Shown: positions 1 to 6,361, counted from the stretch's first letter. The stretch is 7,349 nucleotides of DNA from Arenicella sp. (GCA_018677115.1 JAHHOC010000429.1:1-7349), one strand, 5' to 3'. Numbers and translations: made by a program. The notes: generated by a model not told the origin, from the sequence alone.

Positions 1-1668
1 CCCCAAGCATGTTCAGTGAAGATTGAATTCACCGATAGATATGGTAACAAAACGGTCAAGCAGGATGGACTGAAGTTGCTTGAGGGCGAGGTGATCGATG
101 CCATGTTTATGAGCAGGAAGGCATTGCGTAAATTTTACGAGCACCAGATCGAGGATGCCAAGGAGCAGGGAATTCTGTTTTCGCTACATGTTAAGGCGAC
201 CATGATGAAGGTGTCGCACCCGATAGTGTTCGGTCATGCGGTCACCGTTTACTACAAGGATGTTTACGAGAAATATGCCACATTATTTGAAGAGTTGAAT
301 GTGCAGCCAAATAATGGTCTCGGTAATCTTTACAATATTATTGAACAGATCGGTGGCGACCTTCGGACCAAGATTGAAGCCGATATTATGGCTTGCTACG
401 AAAATCGGCCTGCTATTGCGATGGTTGATTCAGACAAGGGAATTTCAAACCTGCATGTGCCCAGTGATGTGATTGTTGATGCGTCGATGCCGGCGATGAT
501 CCGCAATTCCGGCAAGATGTGGAACATGGAGGGAGAGTTGCAGGATACCAAAGCGGTTATCCCGGAAAGCACATATGCTTATATATATCAGGAAGTTATC
601 GACTTTTGTAAAGAAAATGGCGCATTGGATCCCACCAAGATCGGCAGCGTATCCAACGTCGGCCTGATGGCCCAGAAGGCAGAGGAATATGGCTCCCATG
701 ATAAGACCTACGAACTGGAATATGGTGGGTATATGCGGGTAATCGATGAGGACAGCGGACAGATTTTATTTGAGCACGCAGTGGAAGAGGGGGATATATG
801 GCGCATGTGCCAGGTTAAGGATTTGCCGATTCGAGATTGGGTCCGACTGGCGGTCAATCGTGCCCGTAAAACCGGATCACCTGCTGTTTTCTGGCTCGAT
901 AAGAACCGACCGCATGAAGCACAGCTGATTATCAAGGTGAATGAATACCTGCGGGACCATGATACTGACGGCCTCACTATTCTGATCATGTCCCCGGCGG
1001 AAGCAACGCGTTTTTCCCTGCAGCAGATCAGTCAGGGTTCAGACGTGATTTCAGTTTCGGGTAATGTATTGAGGGATTATCTGACCGATTTATTTCCCAT
1101 ACTGGAGCTTGGCACCAGTGCAAAAATGCTATCGATTGTGCCATTGATGAATGGTGGTGGACTGTTTGAAACCGGCGCTGGTGGTTCTGCACCGAAACAT
1201 GTCCAACAATTTGTCAAGGAGGGGCATCTGCGCTGGGATTCCCTGGGTGAGTTTCTTGCCACCGCGGCGTCGTTCGAACACCTCGCAGATGTGAATAATA
1301 ATTCGCGGGTGCAAATCCTCGCTGACGCCCTGAATGAAGCAACCAGCAAGCTACTGACTGAGGGCAGGTCTCCGTCCCGTAAAGTCAATGAGATCGATAA
1401 CCGTGGCAGTCATTTTTATCTGGCAATGTACTGGGCCCAGGCATTGGCTGACCAGCAGGATGACAAGGATATGAGTTCGAGGTTTAGCGAACTCGCGCAA
1501 CAACTTGAAAAAAATGAAGCAAAAATTATCGACGAATTAAACTCTGCACAAGGTCATGCGGTAGACATTGGCGGCTATTACATGCCTGATGCTGAACTGG
1601 CGGATCAGGCAATGCGACCCAGTGAAACCCTGAACGCCCTCATTGACGGCTTCACAGGCCAGCAATAG
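1..1668 (+). CDS. icd: Monomeric NADP-dependent isocitrate dehydrogenase (IDH-II type), 5'-truncated by window edge
   Basis: Oxidatively decarboxylates isocitrate to 2-oxoglutarate, making NADPH, in the cytoplasmic TCA cycle. The frame is open from base 1 and gives 555 residues ending at TAG 1666-1668. The family is about 740 residues, so roughly 185-190 N-terminal residues lie outside the window. The GTG at 16 is an internal valine, not a start: the preceding codons read PQACS and continue the family pattern. Numbering from base 1, residues that align with those known from Azotobacter vinelandii IDH are visible: K65 (K255) in VKATMMK, metal-binding D160 (D350) in [17 protein letters not shown]230 (Y420) in EEYGSHDK, R358-D359 (R547-D548), and the NADP 2'-phosphate-contacting set H400, R411 and R460 (H589, R600, R649). 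That set supports NADP rather than NAD use. No frameshift is seen. It is unrelated in sequence to the homodimeric E. coli-type Icd. It converges on cspD. Confidence 0.97.
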   Translation, partial: PQACSVKIEFTDRYGNKTVKQDGLKLLEGEVIDAMFMSRKALRKFYEHQIEDAKEQGILFSLHVKATMMKVSHPIVFGHAVTVYYKDVYEKYATLFEELNVQPNNGLGNLYNIIEQIGGDLRTKIEADIMACYENRPAIAMVDSDKGISNLHVPSDVIVDASMPAMIRNSGKMWNMEGELQDTKAVIPESTYAYIYQEVIDFCKENGALDPTKIGSVSNVGLMAQKAEEYGSHDKTYELEYGGYMRVIDEDSGQILFEHAVEEGDIWRMCQVKDLPIRDWVRLAVNRARKTGSPAVFWLDKNRPHEAQLIIKVNEYLRDHDTDGLTILIMSPAEATRFSLQQISQGSDVISVSGNVLRDYLTDLFPILELGTSAKMLSIVPLMNGGGLFETGAGGSAPKHVQQFVKEGHLRWDSLGEFLATAASFEHLADVNNNSRVQILADALNEATSKLLTEGRSPSRKVNEIDNRGSHFYLAMYWAQALADQQDDKDMSSRFSELAQQLEKNEAKIIDELNSAQGHAVDIGGYYMPDAELADQAMRPSETLNALIDGFTGQQ

Positions 1669-1681
1669 CGCGTAGCGCGCT
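1667..1681 (+). terminator. Candidate hairpin terminator at the icd stop codon (weak)
   Basis: A 6-bp perfect GC-rich stem, AGCGCG (1667-1672) with CGCGCT (1676-1681), has a 3-base TAG loop and begins inside the icd stop codon. It is followed by GGTTTCATT, which is T-rich but not a real T tract. It is also a tandem duplication of the 7-mer TAGCGCG (1666-1672 and 1673-1679), whose first TAG is the stop codon. It could be a weak intrinsic terminator or only a 3'-end-stabilising stem. The structure is seen directly; the function is inferred. Confidence 0.35.
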
Positions 1682-1700
1682 GGTTTCATTAGTCCATTTA

Positions 1701-1721
1701 AATGCGGCGTCGTACCGCATT
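1701..1721. terminator. Hairpin in the icd/cspD convergent gap
   Basis: AATGCGG (1701-1707) pairs perfectly with CCGCATT (1715-1721) around a 7-base loop. Neither strand has a strong T run: the minus strand continues TAAATGG, and the plus strand continues ATGCGG. It lies between the ends of two convergent genes, where bidirectional terminators are expected. The missing T tract makes Rho-independent termination uncertain. Confidence 0.3.
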
Positions 1722-1750
1722 ATGCGGTGCGGACCCGATCAGTTGCGGGC

Positions 1751-1774
1751 GCGCCTGTTACCATGAACAGGCGC
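1751..1774. terminator. Strong 9-bp hairpin in the icd/cspD convergent gap
   Basis: GCGCCTGTT (1751-1759) and AACAGGCGC (1766-1774) form a perfect 9-bp stem with a 6-base loop, ACCATG. It is the most stable inverted repeat seen in the window, 20 bases beyond the 3' end of cspD and 83 beyond that of icd. No T tract follows on either strand (ACGGTTAAG on plus, GCCCGCAAC on minus). It fits a transcript-end stabiliser, a bidirectional barrier to read-through, or a non-canonical terminator. The hairpin is directly visible; its role is inference. Confidence 0.4.
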
Positions 1775-1793
1775 ACGGTTAAGTCCGCAGAAG

Positions 1794-2003
1794 CTAGGAA
1801 GCAGTGCGGATCCTGGCGGCTTTTGGGCCCTTGTCTCCGTCTTCCAGTTCGTATTCGACTTCTTGCCCCTCCGACAGGGTTTTGTACCCTTCCATTTCTA
1901 TTTCCGAATAGTGAGCGAACACATCATTGCCGCCCTCGCTGGGTTCAATGAACCCAAACCCCTTTGATGAGTTAAACCATTTTACGGTGCCCCTGGTTGC
2001 CAT
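1794..2003 (-). CDS. cspD: Cold-shock-domain nucleic-acid-binding protein, CspD type
   Basis: A small OB-fold protein of 69 residues binding single-stranded RNA/DNA. RNP1 (KGFGFI, residues 14-19) and RNP2 (VFAHYS, residues 28-33) are both present after the family opening GTVKWFN. The block FAHYS-I-M-GY-TL is typical of CspD; CspA-like paralogues usually carry FVHFS. E. coli CspD is a stationary-phase inhibitor of DNA replication and a toxin-like protein; whether this protein does the same is not shown. The ATG at 2003-2001 has a good Shine-Dalgarno, GAGGA (2014-2010), six bases upstream. The 69-residue length is near the 70-90 usual for CspD, with a short tail ending RIRTAS. It is divergent from clpS, the arrangement known in E. 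coli and Pseudomonas. A 6-bp stem (1784-1789 with 1805-1810) spans its stop codon and may help end the transcript. Confidence 0.9.
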   Translation of the reverse strand: MATRGTVKWFNSSKGFGFIEPSEGGNDVFAHYSEIEMEGYKTLSEGQEVEYELEDGDKGPKAARIRTAS

Positions 2004-2037
2004 CTTTGATCCTCATTTTTATTAAAGAATATTTTTA

Positions 2038-2049
2038 TTTTCGCGAAAA
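2038..2049. repeat. 12-bp perfect palindrome in the cspD leader
   Basis: TTTTCGCGAAAA is a perfect dyad at 2038-2049. If the predicted cspD promoter is right, it falls inside the 5' untranslated leader, roughly 10-20 bases after the start of transcription. It could be a repressor operator or a small stem in the leader mRNA. I do not recognise it as a known regulator site. A 12-base perfect palindrome can arise by chance in AT-rich DNA, so confidence in function is low. Confidence 0.3.
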
Positions 2050-2064
2050 GCGGTGTGAATGAAT

Positions 2065-2093
2065 ATAATAAAACGCCAATCAACTGCTGTCAG
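2065..2093 (-). promoter_or_regulatory. Predicted sigma70-type promoter of cspD
   Basis: On the minus strand the -35 is CTGACA (2093-2088, 5 of 6 to TTGACA), the spacer is exactly 17 bases, and the -10 is TATTAT (2070-2065, 5 of 6 to TATAAT). Transcription would begin near 2058, giving a leader of about 55 bases that carries the palindrome at 2038-2049, an AT-rich stretch and the GAGGA ribosome site. It is the best core promoter match I found in the intergenic region. The stationary-phase sigma can use similar -10 elements, so the sigma factor cannot be fixed from sequence. Confidence 0.65.
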
Positions 2094-2156
2094 AAAACAC
2101 GAATCACCAAAGTTAACCTTCAATTATTATGCAGGTCAAGTGTCTAGAACAGGACC

Positions 2157-2174
2157 GGAAAGGAATCTTTCCTT
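2157..2174. repeat. Overlapping dyad in the cspD-clpS regulatory region
   Basis: AAGGAA (2160-2165) and TTCCTT (2169-2174) form a dyad with a 3-base centre. A second register, GGAAAG (2157-2162) with CTTTCC (2167-2172), overlaps it. It sits midway between the divergent cspD and clpS starts and about 30 bases upstream of the candidate clpS -35. It could be a regulator site or chance. No consensus known to me is matched. Confidence 0.25.
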
Positions 2175-2194
2175 AAATTGACATAATGTTTAGT

Positions 2195-2215
2195 AAAAAA
2201 AGCTTGAAAAAAAGC
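2195..2215 (+). repeat. Two phased A7 tracts upstream of clpS
   Basis: AAAAAAAGC occurs at 2195-2203 and again at 2207-2215, a 12-base period close to one helical turn. Phased A-tracts bend DNA and can act as promoter UP-like elements. Here they straddle the candidate clpS -35 (2204-2209). The repeats are seen directly; bending and any effect on transcription are inference. Confidence 0.35.
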
Positions 2216-2231
2216 CAATAGAGCGCAAAAT
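2204..2231 (+). promoter_or_regulatory. Candidate promoter of clpS-clpA (weak)
   Basis: TTGAAA (2204-2209, 5 of 6) is followed after 16 bases by CAAAAT (2226-2231, 4 of 6). Initiation would be near 2238, with a leader of about 40 bases to the clpS ATG. A perfect TTGACA at 2178-2183 lies upstream but has no acceptable -10 at 15-19 bases. CTTGAA at 2203-2208 matches the sigma32 -35, but the matching -10 is poor. The assignment is therefore tentative. Confidence 0.3.
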
Positions 2232-2279
2232 TAATTCACATCCTGCCGTTGTTCGGTGGGCTATTATGATTGTATAAAT

Positions 2280-2618
2280 ATGAGTGATTATCCCGAACCA
2301 ATCTATAACGACGAGCTGGCACTGGAGACGGCCAAGCCTCGTCTTAAAAGGCCGCCACTGTACCGTGTATTGCTGTTGAATGACGATTACACGACCATGG
2401 AATTTGTAGTCCAGGTGTTACAGACAATATTCCATCATCCCGAAGAGAAGGCCGCACAAATCATGTTGCACGTGCACCAGAAGGGTGCCGGAATCTGCGG
2501 CGTATACACCCGTGAAATAGCCGAATCGAAGGTGGAGCAGGTGCTGCAATATGCGCAGCAGAATAAACATCCTTTACAGTGCACAATGGAGCCCGACACC
2601 GATGACGACGGGGAATAG
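2280..2618 (+). CDS. clpS: ClpS, N-degron adaptor of ClpAP
   Basis: Recognises N-terminal destabilising residues and hands those substrates to ClpA for degradation by ClpP. From the ATG at 2280 it is 112 residues, starting MSDYPEP. In this numbering the substrate-pocket residues fall exactly where they do in E. coli ClpS: N34, D35, D36, T38 and M40 (in [10 protein letters not shown]), and M62, V65 and H66 (in MLHVHQ). That supports this start over an upstream in-frame GTG at 2256. The flexible N-terminal extension (about residues 1-24) needed for ClpA delivery is present, followed by the folded core to about residue 104 and an acidic tail ending DTDDDGE. No clear Shine-Dalgarno precedes 2280 (the upstream bases are TTGTATAAAT), nor the GTG, so initiation may be weak. 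The clpA start is 2 bases past the stop, implying cotranscription and probable translational coupling. Confidence 0.96.
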   Translation: MSDYPEPIYNDELALETAKPRLKRPPLYRVLLLNDDYTTMEFVVQVLQTIFHHPEEKAAQIMLHVHQKGAGICGVYTREIAESKVEQVLQYAQQNKHPLQCTMEPDTDDDGE

Positions 2619-2620
2619 AG

Positions 2621-4891
2621 ATGATTTCCAAAGACCTTGAAAAATCGCTGAATTTTGCCGTTCAAGTTGCGCATGACGCAAAACATGAGTTCGTCACCAC
2701 CGAACATCTGCTGCTGGCTCTGCTGGAGAACAATTCAGCATTGGCGGTATTGCAGGCCTGTGACGCAAATACCGATCAATTGCGTGCAACCCTGACTCAA
2801 CACCTCTCTGAGCATGTACCGCAGGTTGATGACTCACCGGAGGTCAAGACGCAGCCAAGTATTGGTTTTCAGCGTGTGCTGCAGCGTGCCATTGTGCACG
2901 TGCAGAGTGCCGGCAAAGCCCAGGTGGAAGGTGAGAACGTGTTAGTGGCTCTTTTTTCCGAGCAGGACTCATACGCAGCCTATTTTCTTGACCAGCAAAA
3001 TGTCACGCGATTTGATGCGGTGTCCTATATCTCGCACGGGGTGACCAAAGTTGAAGACGACTTTGATGGTATGCCCTTTCAGGAAGAGCAGGAGACACAG
3101 GAGGGTGAGCAGAAAGAGGGGCCGCTGGAGGCCTACACCATCAATCTAAATGAGCGTGCGGCGCAGGGGTATATTGACCCATTAATAGGTCGTGAGAAGG
3201 AAGTTGAACGTACTATCCAGATATTATCGCGGCGGCGCAAGAATAATCCGTTGTATGTGGGCGAGGCAGGGGTTGGAAAAACCGCGATCGCAGAAGGTCT
3301 GGCCAAGCAGATTGTCGAGGAAAACGTCCCTGAAGTGCTCGCTGATGCAGTTATCTACTCGCTGGACATGGGCGCCTTACTGGCGGGAACCAAATACCGG
3401 GGAGATTTTGAAAAACGCCTCAAAGCGGTGCTGCGTGCACTGGAAAACGAACATCACTCGGTGCTGTTTATCGACGAAATTCATACCATTATCGGTGCGG
3501 GTGCGGCATCCGGAGGGGCGATGGATGCCTCGAATCTGCTAAAACCGGCACTGTCCAACGGTGAGCTTAAGTGCATCGGTTCGACCACCTACCAGGAGTA
3601 TCGCGGCATTTTCGAGAAAGACCGTGCGCTTTCACGCAGGTTCCAGAAGATAGACATCGAGCAGCCGACCGTTGAAGAAACGATCCAGATACTGCGAGGT
3701 TTAAAATCACGATTCGAGGAGCATCACGAGGTAACTTATACCTCCGAAGCACTCAACGTGGCAGCCGAGTTGGCTGACCGCTATATCAACGAGCGATTTC
3801 TGCCGGATAAGGCGATTGACGTTATTGATGAGGCGGGAGCAAGAACTCGCTTGTTTGAGAGGGCTACTGATGAAGTGCCGGTGATTGATGTGCCTCAGAT
3901 TGAGGAGGTGGTTTCCTTCATCGCTCGCATCCCGCCGAAAAATGTATCCGCCTCAGATGTGGATGCGTTGAAAAATTTGGAGCGCGATTTAAAAATGGTT
4001 GTGTTTGGGCAGGATGAAGCGATCACCAATCTTGCTTCGGCAATTAAAATGTCGCGCTCCGGATTGGGTAAACCGGACAAGCCTATCGGCTCGTTTCTGT
4101 TTTCTGGCCCTACCGGCGTTGGTAAAACCGAAGTGACCCGGCAACTGGCGCTGACACTGGGTGTTGAGCTTATCCGATTCGATATGTCTGAATACATGGA
4201 GCGCCATACCGTGTCACGCTTGATAGGAGCGCCTCCTGGTTATGTTGGCTTTGATCAGGGCGGACTGCTAACGGATTCAATCAACAAGCATCCGCATGCG
4301 GTTTTGCTTCTCGACGAGATTGAGAAGGCACACCCCGATGTATTTAACCTGCTGCTGCAGGTAATGGACCATGGCACCTTAACCGACAACAACGGCCGTA
4401 AGGCGGATTTCAGGAATGTCATCATTGTTATGACCACCAATGCTGGTGCCGTGCAGGTGGCCCGCAATTCAATGGGTTTTACAAAGCAGGATCACGCCAG
4501 CGACGATACGGCTGCAATTCAGCGTATGTTTACGCCGGAATTCCGTAACCGACTGGATTCGGTGGTTCGCTTCAACGCGTTGAGCAAGGAGGTGCTGGCT
4601 AAAGTGGTTGATAAAGAACTGCTTGAAGTCGAACGGCAATTATTGGAGAAGGATGTGCAGTTGAACGTCGATCGCGATGCGCGTGAGTGGATTGCTGAGC
4701 ACGGTTACGACGAGGCAATGGGCGCCAGGCCCCTGGCCCGCTTAATTCAGCAGGAAATAAAACGCGGGCTTGCTGATCAGTTGTTATTTGGTGATCTGCA
4801 AAAGGGTGGCATAGTGGATATTGGCGTGAGTGACGGGGAATTGCATTTCAACATTCGTGCCACCACGCCGGCGCTGGAAAAGCTCAGCTAG
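2621..4891 (+). CDS. clpA: ClpA, AAA+ unfoldase subunit of the ClpAP protease
   Basis: A hexameric ATPase that unfolds ClpS-delivered and other tagged proteins and threads them into ClpP. It has 756 residues, against 758 in E. coli, and is full length. Residues 1-140 form the Clp N-domain that binds ClpS. An acidic Glu/Gln-rich linker spans 145-168. AAA+ domain 1 has Walker A GEAGVGKT (214-221), pore loop GTKYRG (256-261, Y259), Walker B VLFIDE (281-286) and arginines R339/R340. AAA+ domain 2 has Walker A GPTGVGKT (496-503), pore loop GYVGF (540-544), Walker B VLLLDE (561-566) and sensor-2 GARPLAR (701-707). The ClpP-docking tripeptide is MGF (618-620), where E. coli ClpA has IGL. The ATG at 2621 follows the clpS stop by 2 bases, with GGGG at 2610-2613 as a modest ribosome site inside clpS. 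All ATPase residues are intact. clpP is not in the window. The TAG stop overlaps the stop of the convergent DUF3108 gene. Confidence 0.98.
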   Translation: MISKDLEKSLNFAVQVAHDAKHEFVTTEHLLLALLENNSALAVLQACDANTDQLRATLTQHLSEHVPQVDDSPEVKTQPSIGFQRVLQRAIVHVQSAGKAQVEGENVLVALFSEQDSYAAYFLDQQNVTRFDAVSYISHGVTKVEDDFDGMPFQEEQETQEGEQKEGPLEAYTINLNERAAQGYIDPLIGREKEVERTIQILSRRRKNNPLYVGEAGVGKTAIAEGLAKQIVEENVPEVLADAVIYSLDMGALLAGTKYRGDFEKRLKAVLRALENEHHSVLFIDEIHTIIGAGAASGGAMDASNLLKPALSNGELKCIGSTTYQEYRGIFEKDRALSRRFQKIDIEQPTVEETIQILRGLKSRFEEHHEVTYTSEALNVAAELADRYINERFLPDKAIDVIDEAGARTRLFERATDEVPVIDVPQIEEVVSFIARIPPKNVSASDVDALKNLERDLKMVVFGQDEAITNLASAIKMSRSGLGKPDKPIGSFLFSGPTGVGKTEVTRQLALTLGVELIRFDMSEYMERHTVSRLIGAPPGYVGFDQGGLLTDSINKHPHAVLLLDEIEKAHPDVFNLLLQVMDHGTLTDNNGRKADFRNVIIVMTTNAGAVQVARNSMGFTKQDHASDDTAAIQRMFTPEFRNRLDSVVRFNALSKEVLAKVVDKELLEVERQLLEKDVQLNVDRDAREWIAEHGYDEAMGARPLARLIQQEIKRGLADQLLFGDLQKGGIVDIGVSDGELHFNIRATTPALEKLS
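4888..4891. other. Shared CTAG stop-codon overlap of clpA and the DUF3108 gene
   Basis: The palindrome CTAG supplies TAG for clpA on plus (4889-4891) and TAG for the DUF3108 gene on minus (4890-4888). The convergent genes therefore overlap by 4 bases, with no intergenic space. Any terminator must lie inside the opposite coding sequence. A GC dyad without a T tract at 4863-4877 is the only nearby stem I noticed. Confidence 0.95.
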
Positions 4892-5625
4892 TTATCAATT
4901 CTGTTGGCCGTCATGGTAGTTGTTCGTGAGCGGCGTTTCTCTTCCATTTTCAATGGCACATAATCATTCTCAGGTGATAGCCAGAATGTGAACGTGCGAT
5001 CGGGTTTGATATCCCGTGAAAAAACAATCTTTAGAGTTTCGATCGTACCCAGTACGGTGTCGAGATTTTCAGTGGATGATGATTCCAGTTTATAACCGCG
5101 AATTCTCTTTTTGCGGCCGTCGACCACATACATGTTTTCATCGCCTAATCCGTTTTCCCGAATCAGGGCCACCGCGAAAGGCATATCGCAATTATCGACC
5201 ACATAGCCGTTTGGCATATCAAGCGTGTCGCCATTGCTAAACACGATTTTTCTGTTCTGCCAATCAAAATCAACCTGATAGTCTTTGCGTTTGGTACGCC
5301 CTCCGGAATATTTGCTGGAGACGGCACGGCCGTTCTGCACCGTAAATTCACAGGCTTGGTGTTCATTGCTGCCGATGATGATAGCGGCAAGGCCCTGTGC
5401 CTTGGTTTTTGACGCGACTGCATAGCCGGTATCAGTTTTACTCAGCACGGTCTCGGTTTTCCCCAGCGTTGCTTTGCCCAGTTTATCGCTATCCAGACTG
5501 ACGATATATTCAATCGAAACCGGCTGCAGTGACTCAGCCGCTACGCCAGCAAACGGTAAGCAGGCCAATGCCAGGCAGCTTGCAAGCCAGCGGCAAAGTG
5601 TTTTCAGGGTCGGTTGGGTATTCAT
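4888..5625 (-). CDS. Secreted DUF3108-family protein of unknown function
   Basis: A predicted periplasmic protein with no established reaction. I start it at the ATG 5625-5623 (245 residues), because AGGA lies 10 bases upstream and a Sec signal peptide then begins at once. The signal has K8 and R12, a hydrophobic stretch at about 13-28, and a likely cut after VAA (residue 30, before ES). Upstream in-frame starts (ATG 5652, TTG 5658) would add a charged extension and lack a ribosome site. LASC at 14-17 resembles a lipobox but follows R12 too closely for a lipoprotein signal. The mature part is beta-rich by eye, opening with PVSIEYIVSLDSDKLG and ending with FTFWLSPENDYVPLKMEEKR, features I associate with DUF3108. 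It is the last gene after purM-purN, 62 bases past purN; the same neighbourhood is known in Pseudomonas. The family call is from memory of its pattern, so function is left open. Confidence 0.85.
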   Translation of the reverse strand: MNTQPTLKTLCRWLASCLALACLPFAGVAAESLQPVSIEYIVSLDSDKLGKATLGKTETVLSKTDTGYAVASKTKAQGLAAIIIGSNEHQACEFTVQNGRAVSSKYSGGRTKRKDYQVDFDWQNRKIVFSNGDTLDMPNGYVVDNCDMPFAVALIRENGLGDENMYVVDGRKKRIRGYKLESSSTENLDTVLGTIETLKIVFSRDIKPDRTFTFWLSPENDYVPLKMEEKRRSRTTTMTANRIDN

Positions 5626-5687
5626 TGAGGCAAAATCCTGTCGATGGCGCATGACCAATCAGTCAACATCGTGAAAATTAAATTACC

Positions 5688-6329
5688 TTATAGATCAAAG
5701 CTTTGCAACTGCATGTCTGATCTTTCACCATCCAGTAATACTTTGTCCACCTGAACTGAAAGTCGCTTTTCCGCGAACCACTTAACCGCCAGAGGATATA
5801 AACGATGTTCGACCCTGTGAATACGTTGTTGCAGAGACTCGGGAGTATCATTGTGCCGGATTGGAATCCGGCCCTGCAGGATAATTGGTCCGGCATCGAC
5901 TTCGGGCACCACGAAGTGAATGGTTACGCCGTGCCATTTCTCCGCGGCATCAATAGCTCGCCGATGGGTATTTGTTCCGGGAAACTTAGGCAGAAGCGAT
6001 GGATGTATGTTTACCAGGCGCTCGCTGTAATGTTCAACAAACTCGGCAGTGAAAATTCGCATGAATCCTGCCAGAATCACAATATCGGGTTCTGCCAGGT
6101 CAATGCGATCCATCATCGCCTGGTCGAATTCAGCGCGCGATGCGAAATTTCGGTGATCTATGTAATCGGTGGCGATTCCTGCCAGCCTGGCTCGTTGCAG
6201 ACCATAGGCGTCGGCATTGTTGCTGATCACCAGTTCTATGGAAACGGGCAGTTCACCGGCTGCTACGCTGTCTATGAAGGCCTGCAGATTGCTGCCGCTA
6301 CCGGAAATCAGGATAACTGCTTTGGTCAT
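5688..6329 (-). CDS. purN: Phosphoribosylglycinamide formyltransferase (GART), folate-dependent
   Basis: Transfers the formyl group of 10-formyltetrahydrofolate to GAR, giving FGAR, the third step of de novo purine synthesis, in the cytoplasm. It has 213 residues, close to the 212 of E. coli PurN. The phosphate-binding loop is GSGSNLQA (10-17). The catalytic triad known from E. coli (N106, H108, D144) is present one residue later as N107 and H109 in LVNIHPSLLPKFPG and D145 in DAGPII. FMRIF (89-93) lies in the folate region. The ATG at 6329-6327 begins MTKAVILISGSGSN, the usual N-terminus. No clear Shine-Dalgarno is seen in the 32-base gap after purM, so translation may depend partly on ribosomes finishing purM. 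The stop is TAA at 5690-5688. A plus-strand open frame opposite it (about 5805-6365) is a shadow. Confidence 0.97.
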   Translation of the reverse strand: MTKAVILISGSGSNLQAFIDSVAAGELPVSIELVISNNADAYGLQRARLAGIATDYIDHRNFASRAEFDQAMMDRIDLAEPDIVILAGFMRIFTAEFVEHYSERLVNIHPSLLPKFPGTNTHRRAIDAAEKWHGVTIHFVVPEVDAGPIILQGRIPIRHNDTPESLQQRIHRVEHRLYPLAVKWFAEKRLSVQVDKVLLDGERSDMQLQSFDL

Positions 6330-6361
6330 CTGTGCAGGATACGCGAGGGGCGGATCGTCGC

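Noticed and set aside
1727..1951. Plus-strand frame across the icd/cspD gap and cspD
   Set aside because: Most of it is antisense to cspD, whose RNP motifs are clear, and it has no homology or ribosome site that I can see.
2077..2114. IHF-like sites near AATCAA and AATCAC
   Set aside because: Each departs from WATCARNNNNTTR at one or more conserved positions, and near matches are frequent in AT-rich DNA.
2178..2206. Perfect TTGACA as the clpS -35
   Set aside because: No TATAAT-like hexamer occurs 15-19 bases downstream; that position holds AAGCTTG. It is kept only as an unexplained element.
2203..2230. Sigma32 heat-shock promoter for clpS (CTTGAA -35)
   Set aside because: The -35 matches, but the sequence 13-14 bases later (GCGCAAAA) fits the CCCCATNT -10 poorly.
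4863..4877. GC-rich dyad at the 3' end of clpA as a terminator
   Set aside because: It has no loop and no T tract on either strand, and it lies in the coding sequence; it is likely codon-driven.
5574..5587. Lipoprotein signal (LASC) in the DUF3108 protein
   Set aside because: The motif starts two residues after R12, leaving no room for a hydrophobic region before the cysteine. A standard signal peptidase I site after VAA fits better.
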